DNA from: Methanoregula sp.
GTDB lineage: Archaea > Halobacteriota > Methanomicrobia > Methanomicrobiales > Methanospirillaceae
DNA length: 10,412 nt
NCBI GenBank assembly: GCA_028711405.1
Contig: JAQTSH010000019.1
Location: 4,553 to 14,964, forward strand
Direction of reading: 5' to 3'
The notes below the pieces were generated by a model. It saw nothing but the letters and a program-made list of their open reading frames with translations, was not told the DNA's origin and did not search any database. Positions 1 to 6,641 of this stretch are shown here, one piece after another. The stretch's first letter is position 1. Every line of letters begins with the position of its first letter. A program made the translations under genes and the position numbers.

Positions 1-3000
1 TCGCAGTGGATTCATCGGGTAATGTCTATGTCACGGATTCTGGAAATGTCCGGATCCAGAAATTTAATTCAAGCGGGGCATTTTTAACAATGTGGGCTGG
101 AAACGGCGGCGATTATTTCGAAGATCCGTGGGGTATTGCAGTAGATCCATCAAATAATGTCTTTGTGTCCGATGGTGAAATTGAATTGGCTGGTATGTTA
201 CACAATGAAGAGGTCAATCAGGCAGACCCGCACCAGATCCTGAAATTCAATTCTACCGGGGGCTATTTGGCGAAATATGGAGCATTTGGACAAGGAGACG
301 GGCAGTTCTATGGTCCCAAGGGTGTCGTAGCAGATTTGTCAGGAAACATCTACATCGCGGATAGTATGAACAACCGGATCCAGAAACTTAGTTCAACCGG
401 GACATTTTTAGCAAAATGGGGATCATTAGGGACAGGAAACGGACAGTTCAGCAATCCGTCAGGTGTCGCAGCAGATGTATCGGGCAATATCTACGTCACT
501 GACACGGGAAACAACCGGATCCAGAAATTCAGTTCTGATGGGAAATTTATGGGTATAATAGGTTCCGGAGGGAGTGGGGATGGGGAGTTTTTATCTCCCA
601 ATGATATCGTAACAGATTCGTCGGGTAACATCTACGTCGCTGATACGGGAAACAACCGGATCCAGAAATTCAGTTCTCAAGGACCATTTTTAGCAAAGTG
701 GGGTACGAATGGAACCGGAGACGGGCAATTCATGGCACCCGCTGGAATTGCAACAGATTTGTCGGGAAATGTCTACGTCGCTGACACGGGAAACAACCGG
801 ATCCAGAAATTCAGTTCTTCCGGGACATTTTTGACGAAATGGGGATATACAACATCCAGTGACGGGCAGTTCAACACTGCTGCCAGTGTTGCAGCAGATT
901 CGTCGGGATATGTCTATGTTGCTGATGATTCGAACAACCGGATCCAGAAATTCGGTCCAACCGGGATATTTTTAATGAAGTGGGGATCACTGGGGACAGG
1001 AGACGGGCAGTTTAACATTTCTGCCAGTGTCGCAGCGGATTCGTCGGGCAATATCTACGTCGCTGACACGAACAACTACCGGATCCAGAAGTTCAGTTCT
1101 TCCGGGACTTTCTTAACGAAGTGGGGATCTTATGGTACTGGTGACGGGCAGTTTAACACTTCTGCCAGTGTCGCAGCGGATTCGTCGGGCAATATCTACA
1201 TCGCTGACACGGGAAACAACCGGATCCAGAAGTTCAGTTCTTCCGGGACTTTCTTAACGAAATGGGGAGCCAATGGAACCGGAGACGGGCAATTCATGGC
1301 ACCCGCTGGTATTGCAGCGGATTCGTCGGGTAATGTCTACATCGCTGACACGGGAAACAACCGGATCCAGAAATTCAATTCGACAGGGTCATTTTTAGCG
1401 AAGTGGGGAACATCCGGATCAGAAGACGGGAATTTCTCATCGCCCAATAGAGTGTCGGTGGATTCGTCGGGCAATGTCTTTGTCGCTGACACGGGCAACA
1501 ACCGGATCCAGAAATTCAATTCCGCAGGGACATTTTTGGTGAAGTGGGGATTGAAGGGAGTCGAGAACGGGAATTTCGATGCCCCCAAAGGTGTCACAGT
1601 TGATAAGTCGGGTAATGTTTTCGTCGCCGACACGGGTAACAGCCGTATCCAGAAATTTGCGAAGGGATCACTTGGCGCGGATTTCACCGCAACACCTACA
1701 TCCGGCAATTTCCCCTTGACCGTGCAGTTCAACGACACCTCAACGGGTTCACCGACAGCATGGGAATGGGTATTCGATGACTGGGGTACCAGTACACTTC
1801 AGAATCCCTCTCACACGTACACAAGTCCCGGGAACTACACAGTTTCACTGACCATAAAAAATGGATCCGAATCGTTCAAAAAGACGGTTCCCGGCTGCAT
1901 CCGGGTGACCCGGTCTGATCTCGTCATCACCCAACCGAGCGCCAACGAGACCCGGTTTGCCGAGATGCGTGATTTCTATGTATATGGTATCTTCCCGACC
2001 TCGCCATTCGGGACCCCCGGCGACGTGAAGATAGAACTGTTCCCTGCATCCTCCTGCAACGGAACCGTATGTACCGGCATCCCCCTGCGCCAGATCCAGA
2101 GCCATGTCGACCCGGTCACCGGTACCACAAACCAGAGTTGCCTTGATTTCTCCTTTGTCAACGGCGCCACGGTGAAAGGAGGGTATGTCCCGGATATCGT
2201 GATCAATCCGGACGGAAGCGGCTATACCGATCCCAATAACAAAGTGGTGGTGACGGACCGGTATTATGCAGGGCTTGTTCTTGGAGGTGTGACAAAGACG
2301 TACAACACGACCTACAAAAACAGTTCCGGGACAACTCTTCAGGATCTGACCGCAGGGGAGTATACAATTCTCGTAACCGGCATTTCCCGTTCGCTCAATG
2401 GTCAGGTTGTCGCAAAGAATATCACATTCGGGATCACCAATACTGCACTCGGCACGAACAAGCCACCTGACAACAAGAATGCCCGGAGCAATTATGCCAT
2501 TCAGCACAATCTCAGGACGTACTTCGATTCGTTCCCCGGCTATTTCTCGGATGGCGGGTCAAACTGGTCGAGTTTCCTTTCACGGGCATACCCCAACAAC
2601 GGGATCGAAGTGGTAAACGACCTCAACGGGACAATGGTCGATACTATGGCTGTCGCTAATAACACGATGTTTATGTACAACATCAATTCTGAGGGGACAA
2701 CATACGCGGTCGAACTGGCTCCGATCCTGCGGTACAAGCTTCAGGATTCGGCGAATACAACATTCCTCTATTACAGCAACGGGGAACCATTTTTAAAATA
2801 CGTCGATACGACCGGAACCACGCGGATTATTTCGTCAACGATCATACCCTTTACCGGCACAAACCGGCTCGCGCTGACCCGGGTCGAGGTCCGCTCTACA
2901 CCCTCCTCAAGTTACGAGAACCTCTATGATCCGAACGATACTGCGCAAAAGACGGTCTACACCGATATGTCCGGTGGCATCACCCTCACCCAGGGACAGG

Positions 3001-3929
3001 AGTTCATCATTTTCGGGGTCACAAAGCCGATCGCATCGACGGTGTCTGCAACTTCGTATCCGTACTGGTACTCAATTAACAACCGGACTTCCCAGATTTC
3101 TTACACAATTACAAATTCGAGCGGCGGAGTGGTTCTCACTGCGTCCCATGATGTCAATCTCTCCCGGTACTACACGCCCGGAAGCACAATGCGGTTTAAC
3201 TCGCTCTTTGAGTTCGGGTCCGAGTTCACCAGTCTGACAACTCCTGGCACGTACACGGTGAGTCTTCATGGAACTGATGTATCGGGTACTGTCGTGACCG
3301 GAACAGGTTCTACATTTAATGTAACCGTTCTTCCGGTTGAACGAGACCCTGCCCGGCTGATCCTTTCAAACGTGTCGCTCTACCAGAATACCGCCACCCG
3401 GATCCCGATCCGGGTGATGAACATCACCAGTGGGACCGGCATCTCGTTCAACCTCACGTATGATCCATCGGTCATCCGGGTCAACGAGATCACCCTGAAC
3501 CAGTCCTATGCGTCGGGAAGCAGTCTCACCATGAACGCAACATCCGGCTTGATCCGGCTCAGCCTCACCAGCACTGATGGCATCACCATCGGTTCGCCGG
3601 TTCCGGTCTTCTTCATAAATACAACCGGCACCGGGGCGGTTGGTTCGCAAACTCCCCTGACCCTGACCAGTGCCCGGTGGGGCGATGGCACCTTCAACTA
3701 CCGCACGTTCGACACGGTCAATGGTGCTGCACTCGTCTACCGGTACCGTGGCGATCTCAACGGGAACACGGAGGTAGACATCGGTGACACTGCCAAGACT
3801 GCCTACATGGTCGTCGGGAAGACCCCCGATCTTATTCCCGACGCTGACTTCAACAACAACGGCAGGATCGATGTCGGTGACGCCTCGAAGATTGCCTGTT
3901 ACATCGTCGGGAGGATACTGGAATTGTAG
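1..3929 (+). CDS. Giant secreted/surface protein: NHL beta-propellers, PKD, cohesin-like domain, C-terminal dockerin (5' end outside window)
   Basis: The frame is open from base 3 and begins inside an NHL repeat, so the true start and any signal peptide lie upstream; the GTG at 6 is an internal valine. Residues are numbered from that codon. Residues 1-556 are 12 NHL repeats (core S-G-N-x-Y-V-A-D-T-G-N-N-R-I-Q-K-F), enough for two six-bladed propellers. A PKD domain (558-635) follows, then about 475 residues of Ser/Thr/Asn-rich, beta-type sequence that I cannot assign. A cohesin-like domain (about 1114-1246) contains a YDPSVIRV motif. The dockerin (1248-1307) has two calcium loops: D1250/N1252/N1254/D1258/D1261 and D1281/N1283/N1285/D1289/D1292. 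It ends at TAG 3927-3929 with no C-terminal membrane helix. Many N-x-S/T sequons fit an archaeal surface glycoprotein. Role inferred: extracellular scaffold or adhesin. Domain calls are firm; the biological function is not known. Confidence 0.93.
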   Translation, partial: AVDSSGNVYVTDSGNVRIQKFNSSGAFLTMWAGNGGDYFEDPWGIAVDPSNNVFVSDGEIELAGMLHNEEVNQADPHQILKFNSTGGYLAKYGAFGQGDGQFYGPKGVVADLSGNIYIADSMNNRIQKLSSTGTFLAKWGSLGTGNGQFSNPSGVAADVSGNIYVTDTGNNRIQKFSSDGKFMGIIGSGGSGDGEFLSPNDIVTDSSGNIYVADTGNNRIQKFSSQGPFLAKWGTNGTGDGQFMAPAGIATDLSGNVYVADTGNNRIQKFSSSGTFLTKWGYTTSSDGQFNTAASVAADSSGYVYVADDSNNRIQKFGPTGIFLMKWGSLGTGDGQFNISASVAADSSGNIYVADTNNYRIQKFSSSGTFLTKWGSYGTGDGQFNTSASVAADSSGNIYIADTGNNRIQKFSSSGTFLTKWGANGTGDGQFMAPAGIAADSSGNVYIADTGNNRIQKFNSTGSFLAKWGTSGSEDGNFSSPNRVSVDSSGNVFVADTGNNRIQKFNSAGTFLVKWGLKGVENGNFDAPKGVTVDKSGNVFVADTGNSRIQKFAKGSLGADFTATPTSGNFPLTVQFNDTSTGSPTAWEWVFDDWGTSTLQNPSHTYTSPGNYTVSLTIKNGSESFKKTVPGCIRVTRSDLVITQPSANETRFAEMRDFYVYGIFPTSPFGTPGDVKIELFPASSCNGTVCTGIPLRQIQSHVDPVTGTTNQSCLDFSFVNGATVKGGYVPDIVINPDGSGYTDPNNKVVVTDRYYAGLVLGGVTKTYNTTYKNSSGTTLQDLTAGEYTILVTGISRSLNGQVVAKNITFGITNTALGTNKPPDNKNARSNYAIQHNLRTYFDSFPGYFSDGGSNWSSFLSRAYPNNGIEVVNDLNGTMVDTMAVANNTMFMYNINSEGTTYAVELAPILRYKLQDSANTTFLYYSNGEPFLKYVDTTGTTRIISSTIIPFTGTNRLALTRVEVRSTPSSSYENLYDPNDTAQKTVYTDMSGGITLTQGQEFIIFGVTKPIASTVSATSYPYWYSINNRTSQISYTITNSSGGVVLTASHDVNLSRYYTPGSTMRFNSLFEFGSEFTSLTTPGTYTVSLHGTDVSGTVVTGTGSTFNVTVLPVERDPARLILSNVSLYQNTATRIPIRVMNITSGTGISFNLTYDPSVIRVNEITLNQSYASGSSLTMNATSGLIRLSLTSTDGITIGSPVPVFFINTTGTGAVGSQTPLTLTSARWGDGTFNYRTFDTVNGAALVYRYRGDLNGNTEVDIGDTAKTAYMVVGKTPDLIPDADFNNNGRIDVGDASKIACYIVGRILEL
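3..1664 (+). repeat. Tandem 141-bp NHL-coding repeats (12 units)
   Basis: The motif CGGATCCAG (CGTATCCAG in the last unit) recurs at 51, 375, 516, 657, 798, 939, 1080, 1221, 1362, 1503 and 1644. The spacing is exactly 141 bp (47 codons) from 375 onward. Units 1 and 2 together span 324 bp because unit 1 is 45 codons long and unit 2 carries an insert of about 16 codons (around 173-230). DNA identity between units is high even at silent positions, so the array is under recombination or recent amplification as well as protein-level selection. Confidence 0.92.
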
Positions 3930-3943
3930 CGCGGAAGAACCAC

Positions 3944-4019
3944 TCCCTCTTTTTGATCTGGCAGTAACTGTGAGCTGACTTTATCCTGCTACAGGTGAAT
4001 ATTTTTCCGGTTTTTTCAC
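3944..4019 (+). terminator. U-rich archaeal terminator region after the dockerin gene
   Basis: Three T-runs follow the stop codon: T5 at 3950-3954, T5 at 4002-4006 and T6 at 4011-4016. The last two sit between GTGAA (3996-4000) and TTCAC (4015-4019), which could pair. Oligo-U tracts alone are sufficient terminators in many archaea. The position, 20-90 bp after the stop of a very long gene, supports the call. Confidence 0.5.
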
Positions 4020-4109
4020 TTCAATCCATAGCGGGAACAAGAGCCTGTCAGGCACCTGAACGAGCCGCTGTGGTATGCGTACCTGGATAAGTTTATGTGT
4101 GGTTGTCAT
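3981..4109 (-). CDS. Possible 42-residue ORF with ribbon-helix-helix-like N-terminus (weak)
   Basis: From ATG 4107-4109 the minus strand encodes 42 residues beginning MTTTHKLIQVRIPQRLVQV. The segment KLIQVRIPQRLV resembles the first strand and helix start of ribbon-helix-helix antitoxins (pattern K-x-x-Q-V-R-I-P-x-x-L). The rest (DRLLFPLWIEVKKPEKYS) does not continue a normal RHH fold and there is no partner toxin. It overlaps the putative terminator of the convergent large gene. It may be a truncated antitoxin remnant, a small protein, or a chance ORF. The family resemblance rests on about 12 residues only. Confidence 0.2.
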   Translation of the reverse strand: MTTTHKLIQVRIPQRLVQVPDRLLFPLWIEVKKPEKYSPVAG

Positions 4110-4221
4110 GCGATTAAGCATGCAATTGTTGTAATGTAATATCCCATTTTTTATTATTTGCAACGACCGGTCCGGGGTAGACATTGGGAACGTGATGTAA
4201 TTTTCTAAACAAAGGGACGAA

Positions 4222-4257
4222 AAAGATATTTCCTGCTATGCCACATATGATATCTTT
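4222..4257 (+). promoter_or_regulatory. Inverted repeat / candidate operator-promoter of the RelE-type TA module
   Basis: AAAGATAT (4222-4229) and its exact reverse complement ATATCTTT (4250-4257) flank a 20-bp spacer and end 3 bp before the antitoxin ATG. No Shine-Dalgarno sequence precedes that ATG. The AT-rich left arm lies about 32-39 bp upstream of it, so it could include or abut a TATA box for a leaderless or short-leader transcript. Type II TA operons are commonly autoregulated at such dyads; here that is an inference. Confidence 0.4.
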
Positions 4258-4260
4258 GCT

Positions 4261-4446
4261 ATGAATGCCATAAAGCGCGTTGTTGTTGAAGAAGCGGTAT
4301 GGGCAGATCTCTCCCAGATGCGGGAGCCCGGCATGACGTTCTCCCGGCTGATCGAAAAGATGATTGAGCATGAAAAGAAGCGGCGCCTTGTTGAGGATAT
4401 TATACGGGTCCAGGAGGAAGAGGAACTCGTGGAGATTGAACTGTGA
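4261..4446 (+). CDS. Antitoxin, archaeal VapB/DUF217-like family, paired with RelE/ParE toxin
   Basis: This is a 61-residue acidic protein. The N-terminal part (about 5-32, KRVVVEEAVWADLSQM, then GMTFSRLIEKMI) matches the archaeal short antitoxin pattern: a beta-strand, V-W-x-x-L-x-x-M/L, then G-x-T/S-F-S-x-L-I-x-x-x-I. The C-terminal half is a charged helix (HEKKRRLVEDIIRVQEEEEL) of the sort that wraps a toxin. The TGA stop overlaps the toxin's GTG start by four bases (4443-4446), indicating translational coupling. ATG 4261 is chosen because it begins the conserved N-terminus. Predicted role: neutralise the downstream toxin and repress the operon. The family call rests on pattern recognition; the pairing is strong support. 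Confidence 0.8.
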   Translation: MNAIKRVVVEEAVWADLSQMREPGMTFSRLIEKMIEHEKKRRLVEDIIRVQEEEELVEIEL

Positions 4447-4730
4447 CGTTTGTCGTTCGCTTTAGGCAATCGGCTGCGAAATTCTTAAACGCGTTTCCTG
4501 ATAAATCACAACGTATCGCAAGAGAACATCTCGCCATTCTTAAAACCGATCCCTATCCGGGAAGAGGAAAAGACAAGGAACGACTCAATACTGAAGGTAT
4601 GGAAGTATTCCGCCTCCACATCGGGAGATCGTATACCGCACTGTATCTCATTCATTCAGATAAGAGCATGGTTGAGATCACCCATCTGATGAGTACAGAA
4701 CAGGCACATAAGCGCTACGGCAGGCTTTGA
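4443..4730 (+). CDS. RelE/ParE-superfamily toxin
   Basis: This 95-residue basic protein has the length and layout of the RelE/ParE fold: an N-terminal strand (TFVVRFRQSAAKFLNAF), two helices (about 10-35), a G-R-G-K-D-K-E-R-L turn and the C-terminal sheet FRLHIGRSYTALYLI...VEITHLMSTEQAHKRY. The F-R-L-H-I-G-R-S-Y-T-A and A-H-K-R-Y segments are typical of archaeal RelE-like proteins. RelE members cleave mRNA on the ribosome and ParE members poison gyrase; this one cannot be assigned with certainty, but its basic residues near the C-terminus favour the RelE side. The start is GTG 4443 within the GTGA overlap with the antitoxin. The gene appears intact. Confidence 0.85.
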   Translation: MTFVVRFRQSAAKFLNAFPDKSQRIAREHLAILKTDPYPGRGKDKERLNTEGMEVFRLHIGRSYTALYLIHSDKSMVEITHLMSTEQAHKRYGRL

Positions 4731-5133
4731 TATTTTCCCGTATGAGAGGCTGTTGCATACATATTTTCTATTGTACTTTTGTACCTGTTAATGTCAGAAA
4801 GGTTGTGATCCTATAATGGGTTGATAGTATTTTTGTTATAAACATCGAGGTTTTATCAGGAGAAACGAACAAGTGTTCATGGCGAGTATGCCACGGGAAC
4901 CCATGGATAAGAGAAATCCCTAGCAGGAGAAATGATCTGTCAGTCCCCCACAAGGGGATATGGACAATTTGACCCTGTTTCGAAACCTGGGGTATTGGCG
5001 CATCCGGTTAAAATACCAACTAATTAGCACAACACGACCGCCACCCCCATCCCGCACTCCTGAAATTGCTTTCAGAGCCGTAAGGATGTATCGATGGGGT
5101 CGACACGCTGGAGATTTTGTATTCCCCGGCAGA
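4731..5133. other. Intergenic stretch with inverted repeat copy
   Basis: This 403-bp gap lies between two convergent TA modules. It holds a GTAC-TTTT-GTAC dyad (4773-4784), which may help end the RelE-type transcript, an AT-rich segment (about 4820-4843), repeat copy A (4869-4919), a CCCC/GGGG hairpin (4945-4957) and a GGTATT/AATACC pair (4991-5017). ORFs here are short and unsupported. Confidence 0.5.
4869..4919 (-). repeat. Degenerate ~50-bp dispersed repeat, copy A (inverted)
   Basis: Read on the minus strand, this segment aligns over about 50 bp, with one gap, to 6974-7023 on the plus strand. Shared blocks include CTCTTAT, ATGGGTTC and CGCCATGAACACTT. A small stem TGGC/GCCA is kept while the 6-nt loop differs (ATACTC here, AAACAC in the other copies). 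Confidence 0.7.
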
Positions 5134-5547
5134 CTACGTGATCAGTTCGGCTTTAACGATCTCCTTCGCCGCGTGATGGAGTTTTTTATCTGCGGTCACC
5201 AGAGGGGATGTGCACTGTACCGCTGCGGCAAGAAAAAGGGCATCATATACAGTTATCCGGTGGCTGCATGCCAGATCATACGCTGACGGTATCAGGTCCT
5301 GTGCCGGCAGTACCTGGCACGTCTCGCGGATGAATGCCATGCACTCGTCCAGCAGGTTCTTCACCGTTGCCGTATCCTGACCGTTATGGCTGATCCGCTT
5401 CCATGCAACATTGGCAACTTCTGTATAGGCAAGATCGACAGTTATGCAGTCATGACATTCTGCTATCGCGAGAGATTTCCCGGAGATCTTCTCCGGAAAA
5501 AAGATCGCTGCTATGATACTGGAATCCAGCACCAGACTACCGTGCAT
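5134..5547 (-). CDS. vapC: VapC toxin, PIN-domain ribonuclease
   Basis: The 137-residue protein has a complete PIN-domain signature: D8 in LVLDSSIIAAIFFPE, E43 in AYTEVANVAWK, D102 in VYDALFLAAA and D120 in VTADKKLHHAA. These four acidic residues bind Mg/Mn in VapC-type endoribonucleases, which usually cut tRNA or rRNA. The length is typical. The start ATG (5545-5547) lies inside the end of vapB, giving an 11-bp overlap and coupled translation. The stop is TAG at 5134-5136. No inactivating change is seen, so the toxin should be functional. The target RNA cannot be told from sequence. Confidence 0.92.
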   Translation of the reverse strand: MHGSLVLDSSIIAAIFFPEKISGKSLAIAECHDCITVDLAYTEVANVAWKRISHNGQDTATVKNLLDECMAFIRETCQVLPAQDLIPSAYDLACSHRITVYDALFLAAAVQCTSPLVTADKKLHHAAKEIVKAELIT

Positions 5548-5764
5548 CGCGATCCGCCCGTATAGATTCTGCGGCAGGAGAGCCCACTTTTAGAGAACCG
5601 TGTGCTTCCCGCGCCCGGGCTAGGATCTGTGCTTTGTGTTTTCTTTTTGCCGCCTGCTCGATCAGGGTACGGATCTCCTCCTGCCACACGGGATCATTGA
5701 TTTCTTCGATTATCGCACGGATCCGGGTATCGATACGGATGCTGTAAACAGAAGTTGTAGACAT
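5537..5764 (-). CDS. vapB: VapB-type antitoxin
   Basis: This 75-residue protein sits directly upstream of vapC and overlaps it by 11 bp. Its N-terminus, STTSVYSIRIDTRIRAIIEEIND, reads as a ribbon-helix-helix DNA-binding start (strand, then helix). The helical middle (WQEEIRTLIEQAAKRKHKAQ) and charged tail (ESIRADRDAR) would contact VapC. The ATG at 5762-5764 follows a good TATA-like box by about 26 bp, so the mRNA may be leaderless. Role: bind and block VapC and repress the operon. The family call relies mainly on the RHH-like start and the vapC partner. Confidence 0.85.
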   Translation of the reverse strand: MSTTSVYSIRIDTRIRAIIEEINDPVWQEEIRTLIEQAAKRKHKAQILARAREAHGSLKVGSPAAESIRADRDAR

Positions 5765-5785
5765 AGTATGTTGTCTTCACGGCAA

Positions 5786-5794
5786 TCATATAAA
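5786..5794 (-). promoter_or_regulatory. TATA box of the vapBC operon
   Basis: The minus strand reads TTTATATGA, preceded by ACAAA (a purine-rich BRE-like stretch). Its centre is about 26 bp upstream of the vapB ATG, the archaeal TATA-to-start distance expected if transcription begins at or next to the start codon. A perfect 5-bp hairpin with a GAAA loop (ACGGG/CCCGT, 5802-5815) lies just upstream and could be part of an operator. Confidence 0.5.
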
Positions 5795-6011
5795 ATTTGT
5801 GACGGGGAAACCCGTTATATGGTTGTTCCGGAAGATCGGATTATCGGGACGGCGAAGACCATTGCCATTCATGGAGGAGGTCCCAATTTTGATACCTATT
5901 TTCTTCATGCTTACCAATTCAGCAGTCAGGTCCTCTGTTTACTGACGACGTGGGCATGTTCCGGATCTGCAAGACGAGAGAAATTCGTTCAGGGTTGATC
6001 CAGGGTATTGA

Positions 6012-6182
6012 GCTGGTATCGCTTTTTTCCTGATCCGGTCCGGTCTCTTCCGTGACTGTGTGGTGCTCTTCTGGACTCCCTCCCGGTATGGGGTCGACAC
6101 TGCCGGATATGTACATTATCTGACCCGTCACGGATTCAGGTACAACCTTAAAAACCCGCAGGACATCCCTCAACGATCATAG
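6012..6182 (+). pseudogene. Unidentified protein-like fragment, no start codon seen
   Basis: After an in-frame TGA (6009-6011) the frame reads 56 codons to TAG 6180-6182. It has a hydrophobic start (AGIAFFLIRSGLF) and an ordinary-looking globular tail (YGVDTAGYVHYL, then RHGFRYNLKNPQDIP). There is no ATG or good ribosome-binding site. It could be the 3' remnant of a gene whose front has been lost, or chance. The antisense frame is also open (84 codons from a TTG) but looks less protein-like. Confidence 0.2.
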
Positions 6183-6386
6183 GATTATCCGGCATGGCAC
6201 TCATCCCTCCAGCTGGGTATTGAGATTTTCCATCGGTAAAGTGTCTCCGCAGATCTTCCGGTTCTCCCCTGAAAATATTTCCCTTCCTTTGTTCCCAGGT
6301 TCGCGTTCCTCAATTGGTACCGGCAACCAGGAGGCAGGATTTCTTCCTGAACGGATACCGGGTACTTCAGCTGGTACGAATGTCTG

Positions 6387-6641
6387 TTACTCGCACGAAG
6401 CAGCATGCTGGCGTGAACACTCGTCCAGAAGATCGCGCAGTATTTCCCTGCCATGGGGTTTGGGGATTTTGCGTCCCATGCTTTTGGCAGTTGAAAGCCA
6501 GAGATCGATTGCAGTCTTGATCTCTTGCAACGCCTGCTCTTCGCGCTCACCATATGCCGAACAGCCGGGCAATTCCGGCACCACTGCGATATATCCCTCA
6601 TCTTCTTCGCTATAGAAGATCTCTATTGCATATTTATACAC
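6387..6641 (-). CDS. hicB: HicB-family antitoxin (orphan, partner toxin broken)
   Basis: From GTG 6639-6641 the gene encodes 84 residues with the HicB RNase-H-like core: YKYAIEIFYSEEDEGYIAVV, then P-E-L-P-G-C-S-A-Y-G, then E-E-Q-A-L-Q-E-I-K-T-A-I-D-L-W. A C-terminal I-P-K-P follows. This is the standard E-D-x-G-Y/F-x-A-x-V-P-E-L-P-G-C motif of HicB antitoxins. The GTG is preferred over the upstream TTG (6674) because GGAGGAGGAG lies four bases before it and residue 2 begins the conserved core. The start overlaps the end of the hicA remnant by 8 bp, the usual hicA-hicB order. There is no obvious DNA-binding domain at the C-terminus. The frame is intact although hicA is not. Confidence 0.87.
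   Translation of the reverse strand: MYKYAIEIFYSEEDEGYIAVVPELPGCSAYGEREEQALQEIKTAIDLWLSTAKSMGRKIPKPHGREILRDLLDECSRQHAASCE

Larger units (their letters stand above)
3930..4260. other. Intergenic stretch between dockerin gene and first TA module
   Basis: It contains the terminator T-runs, the weak minus-strand ORF at 3981-4109, a short dyad CATGC/GCATG around 4107-4122, an AT-rich stretch (about 4125-4160) and the inverted repeat before the antitoxin start. No RNA gene or further protein gene is visible. Confidence 0.5.
5765..6386. other. Gene-poor stretch of about 620 bp between vapB and hicB
   Basis: It contains the vapBC promoter and several ORFs of 60-120 codons on both strands, none recognisable or with convincing start signals. 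The most protein-like is the plus-strand frame 6012-6182 (separate entry). Downstream of the hicB stop, the same minus-strand frame stays open for 61 codons to TGA 6201-6203, but its product (FVPAEVPGIRSGRNPASW...) matches nothing I know. Confidence 0.45.

Noticed and set aside
375..1664. Regularly spaced repeats as a CRISPR array
   Set aside because: The 141-bp units are coding, in frame, and similar throughout rather than having constant repeats and unique spacers.
1337..1738. Minus-strand ORF of 133 codons with repeated F-W-I-R-L-L-P-V-S-A
   Set aside because: It is the antisense reading of the NHL repeats; its periodicity comes from the 141-bp array on the other strand.
1845..2507. Minus-strand ORF of 220 codons
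   Set aside because: It lies wholly within the clearly coding plus-strand surface gene and has no recognisable domain.
5094..6100. Shared 13-mer ATGGGGTCGACAC at 5094-5106 and 6088-6100
   Set aside because: One chance 13-bp match is expected in a window of this size, and the flanks align poorly.
6201..6386. Open frame continuing 61 codons past the hicB stop
   Set aside because: HicB ends at its usual length at TAA 6387-6389, and the extension has no recognisable domain; an extended or split protein is not supported.
6185..6601. Minus-strand ORF of 138 codons overlapping hicB
   Set aside because: It is in a different frame from hicB across the conserved HicB core and has no family features.
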